Both the position numbers and the translations under genes were made by a program. The notes beneath the pieces are model-generated. The model did no database searches and was not told the origin of the DNA. It was given only the letters and a program-made list of their open reading frames with translations. From Cyclobacteriaceae bacterium (GTDB lineage: Bacteria; Bacteroidota; Bacteroidia; Cytophagales; Cyclobacteriaceae), in the NCBI GenBank assembly GCA_029880385.1, contig JAOUOM010000102.1, forward strand, positions 1 through 6,904: a stretch of 6,904 bases of DNA. The letters are read 5' to 3'. Below are positions 1 to 6,806 of the stretch, one piece after another. The stretch's first letter is position 1, and every line of letters starts with the position of its first letter.

Positions 1-1926
1 CAGGCTATCAGCGTGGCCTTTTATGTGATTGCCTTTGCCGAGGCATTTGACCCGGTTTTTGGGTGGATACACGAACAGTTTGGCATCCTGATTACCGACA
101 AGCGACTGGTCAGTATCCCGGCCCTTATCCTGCTGAGCATCCTCATGCTTACCAAGGGGGCAGACCTGGGGGTAAAAGCCCTGTATATAGTGGTTACGTT
201 GCTTGCATTGTCGCTCACCTTATTTTTTCTTGGCACCACTTCGTATCAGGAAACCCTGCAGGGCTATGATGTGATGAAAACCGTGTCCGACCCAAATCCG
301 TTTTTTTATGTTTTTGCCATTGTATTTCCGGCATTTACCGGCATGACAGCAGGTGTCGGCCTGTCCGGTGACCTGAAAGACCCCAAAAGATCGATCCCCA
401 TGGGCACCTTGTCGGCTACCATCCTCGGCATGGTCATCTACCTGTTTATCGCCTACAAACTCAGCATTTCGGCCAGCCCCGAAGACCTGTCATCCAATGC
501 CCTCATCATGGGCAAAATAGCCCTGTGGGGGCCTATCATTCCAATAGGTCTGGCTGCAGCTACCATATCGTCGGCGCTGGGCTCCATTATGGTGGCACCA
601 CGTACGCTTCAGGCCCTTGCCACAGACCGGATTTTCCCTGTCCAGCTGCTCAACACCCTGTTGTCCAAAGGCACGGCAAAAAACAACGAGCCGGTCAATG
701 CGACAATCATCACCATTGTCATTGCCCTGGCATTTGTATCCATTGGCGATGTAAATGCCGTGGCAGAAATCATCTCGATGTTTTTCATGGTCACCTATGG
801 TACCATAAGTCTGATTTCGTTTCTCCAGCATTTTGCAGCAGACCCATCCTACCGTCCGGCTTTCAAGTCCAGGTGGGAGTTGTCGCTCCTGGGTGCCCTG
901 ATGTGCATTTACCTGATGTTTAAAATGAATGCCCTTTATGCTTTCCTGTCAATCTCATTGATGATCGGTATATACATCGGGATTACCTATTACAATGAAA
1001 ATAAACAGGGTATGGCCAAGATCTTTCAGGGCGTTATCTTTCAACTGAGCCGTCAATTACAGGTTTTCCTGCAAAAAGCAGACAAAGAAGATGTGAACAC
1101 CTGGCGCCCGTCGCTCATATGCATTTCCCAAGACAGCTTTAAGCGGACAGCTGCATTCGACCTGATGCGATGGGTATCGCATCGGTATGGATTTGGCACG
1201 TATTTGCACTACATCAGGGGATATGTATCAAGGGAAACCCACCGATCGGCAAAGGAAATGCTGGTGCGGCTGATCGAAAAAGCGGAAATCACCGGCTCCA
1301 ACTTTTACCTGGACACCATCATCAGCCCATCCTATACCACGGCCATTGCCCAGTCGATCCAATTGCCCAGTGTATCCGGCAAGGAATCGAACATGTTTTT
1401 ATTTGAATATTCACGTACTCAGGGCGAATGCACCGAGCAAATCATCGAAAACATGCATTTGGTGAAAGCCGCAGACTTTGACATTTGTGTGTTGGCCAGC
1501 AACGAGAAAGGATTCGGATACCAGAAGGAAATCCACATCTGGATTACCCAAAATGATTTTGAAAATGCTTCCCTTATGATTTTGATGGGCTTTGTAGTGA
1601 TGGGCCATCCCGACTGGAAAAAGGCAGAAATCAAAATTTTCGCGATTTACCCAAAAAAGGATATCCAAGACAAACGTGAGAAATTGCTGGAACAAATACG
1701 GGAAGGAAGGCTGCCCATTTCGCCCGGAAACGTGGAGTTGATAGAACGGGAAGATGAAGTACGAAGCAGGGAAGTCATCAATGAACGCTCGGCAGATGCA
1801 GACCTGACCATCATCGGCTTTCGCAGCGAAGCTAGCAAGCAGTTGGGGGCCGAAGCCTTTAGTGGATATGAAAAAATAGGCAATATCCTGTTTATCAACT
1901 CAAACAAAGAAAAAGAGATTGCCTGA
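1..1926 (+). CDS. SLC12-family cation-chloride cotransporter (5' truncated by window edge)
   Basis: The frame is open from base 1 (first codons read Q-A-I-S-V-A-F-Y), so the true start lies upstream; GTG at 13 is internal. 641 residues are visible. Residues 1-16 match helix TM3 of NKCC-type carriers, so TM1-TM2 are missing. The family hallmark follows: VFPAFTG then GLSGDLKDPKRSIPMGT (TM6 and the loop after it, residues about 108-136), then ATISSALGS (TM8, about 187-195) and ISMFFMVTYG (TM10, about 258-267). From about residue 365 to the end is a hydrophilic cytoplasmic region beginning near WRPSLICIS, matching the SLC12 C-terminal domain. By family knowledge this is an inner-membrane electroneutral cation/chloride symporter. 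Y8, P110 and T113 correspond to NKCC1 K+ ligands, and S190-S191 to the Na+ site serines, which favours an NKCC-like over a KCC-like carrier (inference). It converges on the protease gene. The family call is firm; substrate is not proven. Confidence 0.9.
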   Translation, partial: QAISVAFYVIAFAEAFDPVFGWIHEQFGILITDKRLVSIPALILLSILMLTKGADLGVKALYIVVTLLALSLTLFFLGTTSYQETLQGYDVMKTVSDPNPFFYVFAIVFPAFTGMTAGVGLSGDLKDPKRSIPMGTLSATILGMVIYLFIAYKLSISASPEDLSSNALIMGKIALWGPIIPIGLAAATISSALGSIMVAPRTLQALATDRIFPVQLLNTLLSKGTAKNNEPVNATIITIVIALAFVSIGDVNAVAEIISMFFMVTYGTISLISFLQHFAADPSYRPAFKSRWELSLLGALMCIYLMFKMNALYAFLSISLMIGIYIGITYYNENKQGMAKIFQGVIFQLSRQLQVFLQKADKEDVNTWRPSLICISQDSFKRTAAFDLMRWVSHRYGFGTYLHYIRGYVSRETHRSAKEMLVRLIEKAEITGSNFYLDTIISPSYTTAIAQSIQLPSVSGKESNMFLFEYSRTQGECTEQIIENMHLVKAADFDICVLASNEKGFGYQKEIHIWITQNDFENASLMILMGFVVMGHPDWKKAEIKIFAIYPKKDIQDKREKLLEQIREGRLPISPGNVELIEREDEVRSREVINERSADADLTIIGFRSEASKQLGAEAFSGYEKIGNILFINSNKEKEIA

Positions 1927-1963
1927 CATTGATCCTGACCCGTTTGTCGGTAGTAGCGGACAC

Positions 1964-1997
1964 AAAAAAGCCGCCCCTTTATGAAAAGGAGCGGCTT
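1964..1997 (-). terminator. Rho-independent terminator of the M4 protease gene
   Basis: Arms 1968-1980 and 1985-1997 pair over 13 bp around the loop ATGA. The only mismatch, 1975 with 1990, is C/A on the plus strand but becomes a G-U wobble in minus-strand RNA. Six A residues at 1964-1969 give a U-tract directly after the stem on the minus strand, while no T-run follows it on the plus strand. It therefore mainly ends the protease transcript, 22 bases past its stop codon. It may also block or weakly end read-through from the convergent cotransporter gene. Confidence 0.8.
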
Positions 1998-2018
1998 GTA
2001 AACAGAATCCCTGCTGAT

Positions 2019-5000
2019 TTATTCCTTGATAAAGCGGGTTTCGTGACTGCCTTTCTCTGACTGGATCTGTACGATGTACAGACCGGGCTTCAGGTCGGAA
2101 ACATTTAAAGCGCGTCCATCATAGTTTTCGATTGTTTTACTGAGCCTGCCACCTATATCGTAAACCCTGATGGTTGTGGCAGTTTGCAATTCACCCAACA
2201 CGAGGTTTACCTGATCGCTTGCCGGATTGGGATAAATTCCAAACGAGGCAAAGGACAATCCTTCCTTGAGTGTTTCGCCCGGTAAGGTGACGGCAGATTC
2301 TGCCCGTGCCAGTGCCGTTGATGAAATAGATACCGTATAATCTTCCACTTCACCATACGAAAAAGTACCGCAACTCGCCGGGGTGGCATTCCACACCATT
2401 GCTACGCGCATACGGGTTGCCCCAAGAGAAGCTGAGGCTGGAACGGTAAACCCGGCATTAAAAGTAGCTCCACTTGATGTAGTGCCCGATACAATTTGCT
2501 CGCCGGCATCCAGAAAATCCCCATCCTGGTTGTAGTCTATCCAAATACGCCAGTTTTCTGTATAAGAGGATCCGCTAAAACCCGCACTGATATAGATGGT
2601 ATTTGCAGTCCCGCGCACAAGGGTCGTGGAAAGTGCCGTATAATTGCCATAGCCACCATTTGTGCCGGTTACATTGTTTATAGTGCCCAGTTTGACCAGG
2701 TCTATCCACTCATAGGAAGCATTGTTGCCACTGGCAGTACAATAGGTGACCACCGGGCTCAATGTGGTGACATTCAGCGGTGAGCTACTTACCGATACAT
2801 TGCCCGCCGCATCCTTTGCCCTGACTGTAAATGAATAGGACGTGGAGGCAGTAAGACCGGAAATAGAGGCAGTAGTGCTGCCGGTTGAAATTAAAAATGC
2901 CCCGTTTTTATAGATATCGTACCCCGTAACGCCCACATTGTCGGTAGAAGCAGTCCACGAAAGGGTAAACGATGTCTGGGTCAGGCTGCTGGCGGTAAGA
3001 CCCGTGGGTACGGAAGGAGCCTGCGTGTCAGGTGCAATGGCCTCAATACAAAAACCGGCAGACTGGGATGACGTAAAACTACCGCCGGTAGCCAAAACAG
3101 TTGCGCCGCTTGACAGGGTGTAAGAGCCGTTTCCATACGAACAGCAAATGCCATCACCATAGGAATCAAGAATGGTAAAGGTATAATCCCCAGCTGCCAG
3201 TGGTATGCTCAAATTCAGCGTAGAACCATCAGGCTGTGAACCATAGGTACCTCCGGATGCCACCGTCGTTCCCCCGCTATTTTGTATATTCCAGCTGGTC
3301 TCTTCCGGATAGTTATCAAAGGTAATGGACAATGCAAGTGGGGAGGCAACGCATGCTGCAGGGGCAGAATAGGCTGCACCCACACCCACCGCATACCATG
3401 CATTGGTCACGGCTATTTCCTCATTTGAATCTGCTCCATACAATTCACGGGCAGACTGAATGGAAAATGTCCGCCAGTTGGCATAGGTGGAGGTGGTACT
3501 CAAATAGACCGATTGTGTCCGCCATGAAATGGCTGCTGCCTTGTCAAGGCCGATACCCGTCACACTAAAACTGTTTCCCAGATCATTTGTGCCCGATTTT
3601 CCAACACTCAGGATGTAAAACCAATGATTTCCCACCCCGCTATTGGTATGTACCCCACAGTTGTCATTGGCACTGCTGGGCGTACAGGATGTTACATTTA
3701 TCCAGTAGGTCCCGCCATAGGTGTCTGGCTGGCTATAGGCATTTGGGTTTGACATGGAGCGAAAAGTTGCCCCTATTTCACTCCCCAGGTTCCATAAATC
3801 CTTGGTAGTTCCATAGGTAAGGTTTGTATAGTTTTCGACACAGGTACCCCAAATGTCACTGAATGATTCGTTCATGGCACCGGATTCTTTTTCATACACC
3901 AGATTGGCTGTATATTCCATAAAGGCATGTCCGATTTCATGCCCGGTTATATCAACGGTGGTCAGCGGGTCGTACGACCCCCCTTTGCCATAGACCATGA
4001 CATAACCCGTCCAAAAAGCATTGTCATTATAGCCTGCAGGGTAGCCATAGACACTTTCAATATTGGTGTTTACATAGCTGTTGATGGTAGCCCCACTTCC
4101 GTTGTAACTATTTCTTCCAAATGTTGTATTAAAGAAATCGTACGTGGCTTCGGCACCAAAATGCGCTTCAAGCCCGGCATTGTCTTTATCCGTATTGTTG
4201 TATTCGGCAGCTGTCCAGTTATTGTCATTATCCACATAATCTGATGAGCCGGTAGGGGCACCAGTGGTGGCATTATAGCCTGTGGCAGTGGTCGCATCCC
4301 AGGTGTCGATCCCACTGCCTCTGGTCAGATCACGCAACCGGTAGCCACCGGCAAAACTATCGGTGTGTATACTCTGGGTGCCACTGTATCGTGTGGCTGC
4401 ACTGCCTACCGCATCGGCAAAGTGGATTTTGCTGTATTGCATGAGGGTGGCACCGGTAATGGCATCGATATATACTTCGTATCGCTGATAAGGGTTGATG
4501 GCGATGATTTCAAAGTGATAAGCCAGCCGTGCTTCATCTCCTGTGGTGGCTGCATCCATGATGACAAGTTCGGAACTGGGCTGTTGGGTAGCATCCTGCT
4601 CCCAGCTATAGGATCTGGCCCCGATACTGAGGATGGCTTTTTCCAATGCCTGATCGTGCGAAAGGGATGGCCTGGTCGTTACATTTTCGATTTTTGAATA
4701 CTTACCCGACAGATGCGAGATACTGCCGTCTTTGGAATGCACCGTGTAGACCGAGCCAAACACTTTAATACCATTATGGTAATGTTGGTACTTTTGATGG
4801 GTGAAGCCAAGCTCATCCGAATCGGATGATTGTAACCGCATCTCATCCTGTGGCCGCAGTCCCAGTTGCTCTTTCAATAATGCAGGCCCCTCATTTTGTG
4901 GCCGTTGTTGTGCCTGGTCGATCGACATGACCGAGGGTGACGTGTAGTCCTTTGCTGGCTTTTTTCCTCCTTTTTGACCATAGGCTAATAGGGCTGCCCC

Positions 5001-5033
5001 CAGCAGGGCAATGGTTAGTAATTTTTGTAACAT
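2019..5033 (-). CDS. Secreted M4 (thermolysin-family) metalloprotease with FN3, GEVED and T9SS sorting domains
   Basis: This is a 1004-residue extracellular zinc endopeptidase precursor. Order of parts: Sec signal peptide at 1-19 (MLQKLL, hydrophobic core, AYGQ); FTP and PepSY-like propeptide at about 50-200, which in this family inhibits and folds the enzyme; M4 catalytic domain at about 205-555; a cysteine-containing beta domain at 561-664 with DSYGDGICCSYGNGSY; fibronectin type III at about 672-758; GEVED domain at about 764-903 with DYNQDGDF and GEVEDYT; and a type A T9SS tail at about 931-1004 (YPNP, LKPGLYIVQI, terminal FIKE). Active-site residues are intact: H365, E366 and H369 in HEIGH, E389 in ESGAMNES 20 residues after H369 as in thermolysin, and D457 and H462 matching thermolysin D226 and H231. 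It is inferred to cross the outer membrane by T9SS, with the tail removed and the protein released or surface-anchored. The ATG at 5033 was chosen because the signal peptide starts there. It is longer than simple thermolysins because of the added C-terminal modules. Peptide specificity cannot be read from the sequence. Confidence 0.95.
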   Translation of the reverse strand: MLQKLLTIALLGAALLAYGQKGGKKPAKDYTSPSVMSIDQAQQRPQNEGPALLKEQLGLRPQDEMRLQSSDSDELGFTHQKYQHYHNGIKVFGSVYTVHSKDGSISHLSGKYSKIENVTTRPSLSHDQALEKAILSIGARSYSWEQDATQQPSSELVIMDAATTGDEARLAYHFEIIAINPYQRYEVYIDAITGATLMQYSKIHFADAVGSAATRYSGTQSIHTDSFAGGYRLRDLTRGSGIDTWDATTATGYNATTGAPTGSSDYVDNDNNWTAAEYNNTDKDNAGLEAHFGAEATYDFFNTTFGRNSYNGSGATINSYVNTNIESVYGYPAGYNDNAFWTGYVMVYGKGGSYDPLTTVDITGHEIGHAFMEYTANLVYEKESGAMNESFSDIWGTCVENYTNLTYGTTKDLWNLGSEIGATFRSMSNPNAYSQPDTYGGTYWINVTSCTPSSANDNCGVHTNSGVGNHWFYILSVGKSGTNDLGNSFSVTGIGLDKAAAISWRTQSVYLSTTSTYANWRTFSIQSARELYGADSNEEIAVTNAWYAVGVGAAYSAPAACVASPLALSITFDNYPEETSWNIQNSGGTTVASGGTYGSQPDGSTLNLSIPLAAGDYTFTILDSYGDGICCSYGNGSYTLSSGATVLATGGSFTSSQSAGFCIEAIAPDTQAPSVPTGLTASSLTQTSFTLSWTASTDNVGVTGYDIYKNGAFLISTGSTTASISGLTASTSYSFTVRAKDAAGNVSVSSSPLNVTTLSPVVTYCTASGNNASYEWIDLVKLGTINNVTGTNGGYGNYTALSTTLVRGTANTIYISAGFSGSSYTENWRIWIDYNQDGDFLDAGEQIVSGTTSSGATFNAGFTVPASASLGATRMRVAMVWNATPASCGTFSYGEVEDYTVSISSTALARAESAVTLPGETLKEGLSFASFGIYPNPASDQVNLVLGELQTATTIRVYDIGGRLSKTIENYDGRALNVSDLKPGLYIVQIQSEKGSHETRFIKE

Positions 5034-5059
5034 GGGTAATGGGTTTATTTTACAATTAC

Positions 5060-5090
5060 CTAACTTAGGATTTTACCTGCTAAAATGCAA
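5060..5090 (-). promoter_or_regulatory. Candidate Bacteroidota-type promoter of the protease gene
   Basis: Read on the minus strand, TTG (5090-5088) is followed after 20 bases by TAAGTTAG (5067-5060). This matches seven of eight positions when TAnnTTTG is scored with free n positions, at a spacing typical of the Bacteroidota -33/-7 promoter. Transcription would begin near 5055 and give a leader of about 20 bases before the ATG. No Shine-Dalgarno sequence is evident, which is common in this phylum. The call rests on motif similarity only. Confidence 0.4.
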
Positions 5091-5306
5091 GTAACGCTGT
5101 GTATATCTGGACAACATATTGCCGTTTGAACCACTTTGTTGAATTATTTGTGGAAAATGTGGTATTCTTTTTGACGGCATACGTTATGGGCCGTAACATG
5201 ATCTCCTGTCACAATGGATCGCATAATTTTAAAACAAAAGAACTTTTCCCGTCTGATGATCAGGAATTATCCAAAATAGTGCAAAATACGCGTATCCAAA
5301 CGTGAC
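5091..5306. other. Non-coding stretch with no recognisable feature
   Basis: This AT-leaning stretch lies upstream of the protease gene and outside the left inverted-repeat copy. A 68-codon open frame at 5099-5305 on the plus strand has no recognisable domain, no supporting start signal, and cysteine- and asparagine-rich composition unlike the neighbouring genes. I see no tRNA, no CRISPR array and no remnant of a transposase. Confidence 0.5.
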
Positions 5307-5316
5307 GGCTAAAGGG

Positions 5317-5337
5317 CAACAAAACGGCTATTTAGCC
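5317..5337 (-). terminator. Possible weak terminator downstream of the oxidoreductase gene
   Basis: On the minus strand GGCTA (5337-5333) and TAGCC (5330-5326) form a short hairpin (effectively four pairs with an AAAT loop). It is followed by GTTTTGTTG, an interrupted U-rich tract. A competing 7-bp stem pairs GGCTAAA (5337-5331) with TTTAGCC (5313-5307). The hairpin sits about 100 bases past the oxidoreductase stop codon, and its first arm overlaps the end of the 45-bp repeat. The stem is short and the U-tract is broken, so termination here is only a possibility. Confidence 0.3.
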
Positions 5338-5377
5338 CCGATCGTGGGCAGGGCACAGGGCCCGTGGGGAGAGCGGG
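5333..5377 (+). repeat. Left copy of a 45-bp perfect inverted repeat
   Basis: Bases 5333-5377 (beginning TAGCCCCGATCGTGGGCAGG, ending GGGGAGAGCGGG) are identical to the reverse complement of 6618-6662. The sequence is clearly GC-richer than the DNA just outside it. It contains the small palindromes CGATCG and GGGCCC and, on the other strand, two CCCTG units two bases apart. It starts 57 bases beyond the stop codon of the oxidoreductase gene. No open frame inside it is plausible. The repeat family is not recognised. Confidence 0.95.
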
Positions 5378-5434
5378 ACACCCGGAAACTAAAGGGCGTG
5401 AATGTACCGCTCCTGATCATTTTCTTTTGCGCGG

Positions 5435-6493
5435 TTACCACATCAGTTCAAGGGTACGCTTTTCGCGATGGCTTTGCTCTGCCCATTCGATCAGACGGAT
5501 GACATTGCGGGCTTCTTCCGGCAGTACATCAGGGGTTGCCTTGCCCAGCATGGCATCACGGACGTTGGCATAATACCTTCGCTGGTCACCGATCTCGCTT
5601 TTGATCGTTTCGTTAATTTCCGTGTCCCCGTCCATAACACTCAATTGGCCCCATTGCGATGCGGGCTCTTCCCCCCAGTTTGGGGTAGCATTGGGCAGGC
5701 TGCCTGCGCGCAGGGCCGCTTCCTGCACATCCATGCCGAACTTGACAAAAGAACCCTGCTGGCCGTGGATCATGTAGGTAGGGCCGGGGATTTTTACAAG
5801 CATGCCGGACTTTAGCAGTACCTTGTGGTTGTCATAGTCCAGCCGCAGGTCAAAATGGTCGACAGACTGGCTGCCGGTACGTTGCTTGCGCAGATCGGCC
5901 GTGATGGCGCGGGGCAATCCATAAAGGCACAGGCTCTGATCAATCAGGTGGGAACCCAGGTCGTAGAGAATGCCGCATCCCGGCTCATCTTTTTCCTTCC
6001 AACTGGTACGTAGGAAGTTGCGAAAACGGTCGTAGTGAATTTCCGTTTCTACGATTGGTCCCAGTTTGCCACTTTCGATTACCTTTTTGACTGTCAGAAA
6101 ATCCGAAACCAGCCGACGGTTGTGAAAGACCGTAAGTATCCGGCCCGTGTGCTTTGCCAGCACGATGAGCTCGTCAGCCTCGGCAGCGGTGATGGTAAAC
6201 GGCTTGTCCACCACCACGTGCTTGCCTGCAAGCAGGGCGGCTTTGGCTATGGGAAAATGGAAGGTATTGGCAGCGGTCACCACCACCAGATCGATGGCAG
6301 GATCGTGAATAATGGCCGCTGTATCATCCACTATCCGCACACCCGGCAGTGCCTGACCGGCCAGCTGGACATCCCGCGGATTGGTCGCCCGAATGGTTTT
6401 GAGGGTTAATCCCTGTACACTTTGGATCAAAGGGGCATGAAAAACCTGCCCGCCCAGGCCATAGCCTACCAGGCCTACTTGAAATGTGCTCAT
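5435..6493 (-). CDS. Gfo/Idh/MocA-family NAD(P)-dependent oxidoreductase, YdgJ/IolW-like
   Basis: This 352-residue protein has the usual family length. The N-terminal Rossmann fold begins with VGLVGYGLGGQVFHAP (glycine-rich dinucleotide loop at 10-15). VVDKPFT at 94-100 carries the DKP variant of the EKP motif, with K97 the expected catalytic lysine. The C-terminal substrate-binding domain includes VFHNRR (122-127) and YDLGSHLIDQ (177-186), where D178 and H182 are the expected active-site pair. These blocks, plus the YMIHGQQGSFVKFGMD segment, closely resemble E. coli YdgJ and B. subtilis IolW, a scyllo-inositol dehydrogenase. A cytosolic NAD(P)-linked oxidation or reduction of a sugar or inositol is therefore the best guess, but substrate and direction are unproven. 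The ATG at 6493 places the Rossmann beta strand right at the N-terminus, as usual. The gene stands alone between the two 45-bp repeats, with no companion sugar genes visible. Confidence 0.92.
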   Translation of the reverse strand: MSTFQVGLVGYGLGGQVFHAPLIQSVQGLTLKTIRATNPRDVQLAGQALPGVRIVDDTAAIIHDPAIDLVVVTAANTFHFPIAKAALLAGKHVVVDKPFTITAAEADELIVLAKHTGRILTVFHNRRLVSDFLTVKKVIESGKLGPIVETEIHYDRFRNFLRTSWKEKDEPGCGILYDLGSHLIDQSLCLYGLPRAITADLRKQRTGSQSVDHFDLRLDYDNHKVLLKSGMLVKIPGPTYMIHGQQGSFVKFGMDVQEAALRAGSLPNATPNWGEEPASQWGQLSVMDGDTEINETIKSEIGDQRRYYANVRDAMLGKATPDVLPEEARNVIRLIEWAEQSHREKRTLELMW

Positions 6494-6543
6494 GGGGCAA
6501 AGAAAAGGATTTCCGCCGGCTACCCGGCCATGGAACGGCTGGT

Positions 6544-6576
6544 TTCTTCAAGGCCCCCGGCCTAAAGTCAGAAGAA
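6544..6576 (-). other. Interrupted hairpin upstream of the oxidoreductase gene
   Basis: TTCTTC (6544-6549) pairs with GAAGAA (6571-6576), and AGGCC (6551-6555) pairs with GGCCT (6559-6563) around a CCC loop, leaving a one-by-seven-base internal loop. If the oxidoreductase transcript starts beyond 6576, this would be in its 5' leader, 50-83 bases before the ATG. No U-tract follows on either strand, so it is not a terminator. It matches no riboswitch I recognise and could be chance. Confidence 0.25.
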
Positions 6577-6617
6577 TAACAGGGAGCGGCAGGGGCTGGC
6601 CCTCTGGACACTGTATA

Positions 6618-6662
6618 CCCGCTCTCCCCACGGGCCCTGTGCCCTGCCCACGATCGGGGCTA
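6618..6662 (-). repeat. Right copy of the 45-bp perfect inverted repeat
   Basis: This is the exact reverse complement of 5333-5377, on the upstream side of the oxidoreductase gene, 124 bases from its ATG. The two cores enclose 1240 bases. On the gene-facing side, weak similarity continues: CCGCTCC occurs 29 bases in from the left core (5407-5413) and 28 bases in from the right core (6583-6589, opposite strand). On the outer side similarity stops almost at once. It also lies 144 bases before the ATG of the divergent DinB-like gene. Confidence 0.95.
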
Positions 6663-6782
6663 GCTGGTCAGGTCAACGACATTTTAGCTACTTTCCCTCA
6701 CGGATTTCATTCTTCCGGCCCGATTCGTACGTATCCCGGTGCTGATGCCGGTTCTTTCCGTCGTTTATTTTAGCGAATGCCT

Positions 6783-6790
6783 TATTTTTG
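6783..6790 (+). promoter_or_regulatory. Candidate -7 element for the DinB-like gene
   Basis: TATTTTTG is a perfect match to the Bacteroidota TAnnTTTG -7 element. It lies 16 bases before the ATG at 6807, which would give a leader of only about 10 bases. No clear TTG is found 19-21 bases upstream (only a GTTT at 6763-6766), so the -33 half is weak. A near match, TATTTTAG, lies at 6766-6773. Confidence 0.4.
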
Positions 6791-6806
6791 GGCAATATTT
6801 TTTATC

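Noticed and set aside
2496..4697. Plus-strand open frames opposite the protease gene
   Set aside because: They are antisense shadows of the modular M4 protease. Their translations show no recognisable family.
5182..5199. GTTA/TAAC inverted repeat around TGGGCCG near 5190
   Set aside because: Arms of only four bases with no neighbouring gene or U-tract; expected by chance.
5099..5305. A 68-codon plus-strand open frame in the gap upstream of the protease
   Set aside because: No recognisable domain, no convincing promoter or ribosome site, and a composition unlike the confident genes. It is likely chance in AT-leaning DNA.
5468..6409. Several plus-strand open frames opposite the oxidoreductase gene
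   Set aside because: They are antisense shadows of a gene with clear motifs and have no domain of their own.
5333..6662. A complete insertion sequence or Tn3-type transposon
   Set aside because: The only gene between the repeats is an oxidoreductase, with no transposase, resolvase or integrase. The 45-bp ends do not resemble Tn3-family ends as I know them, and no short direct target duplication was found just outside the repeats.
6494..6680. A sigma-70-like promoter for the oxidoreductase gene (TTGACC on the minus strand near 6671-6676)
   Set aside because: No TATAAT-like or TAnnTTTG-like partner is found at a suitable distance, so no promoter was called for this gene.
6486..6773. A 95-codon plus-strand open frame across the right repeat
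   Set aside because: It overlaps the start of the oxidoreductase gene and runs through the repeat core. The product is rich in Pro, Gly and Arg with no family likeness, as expected from GC-rich non-coding DNA.
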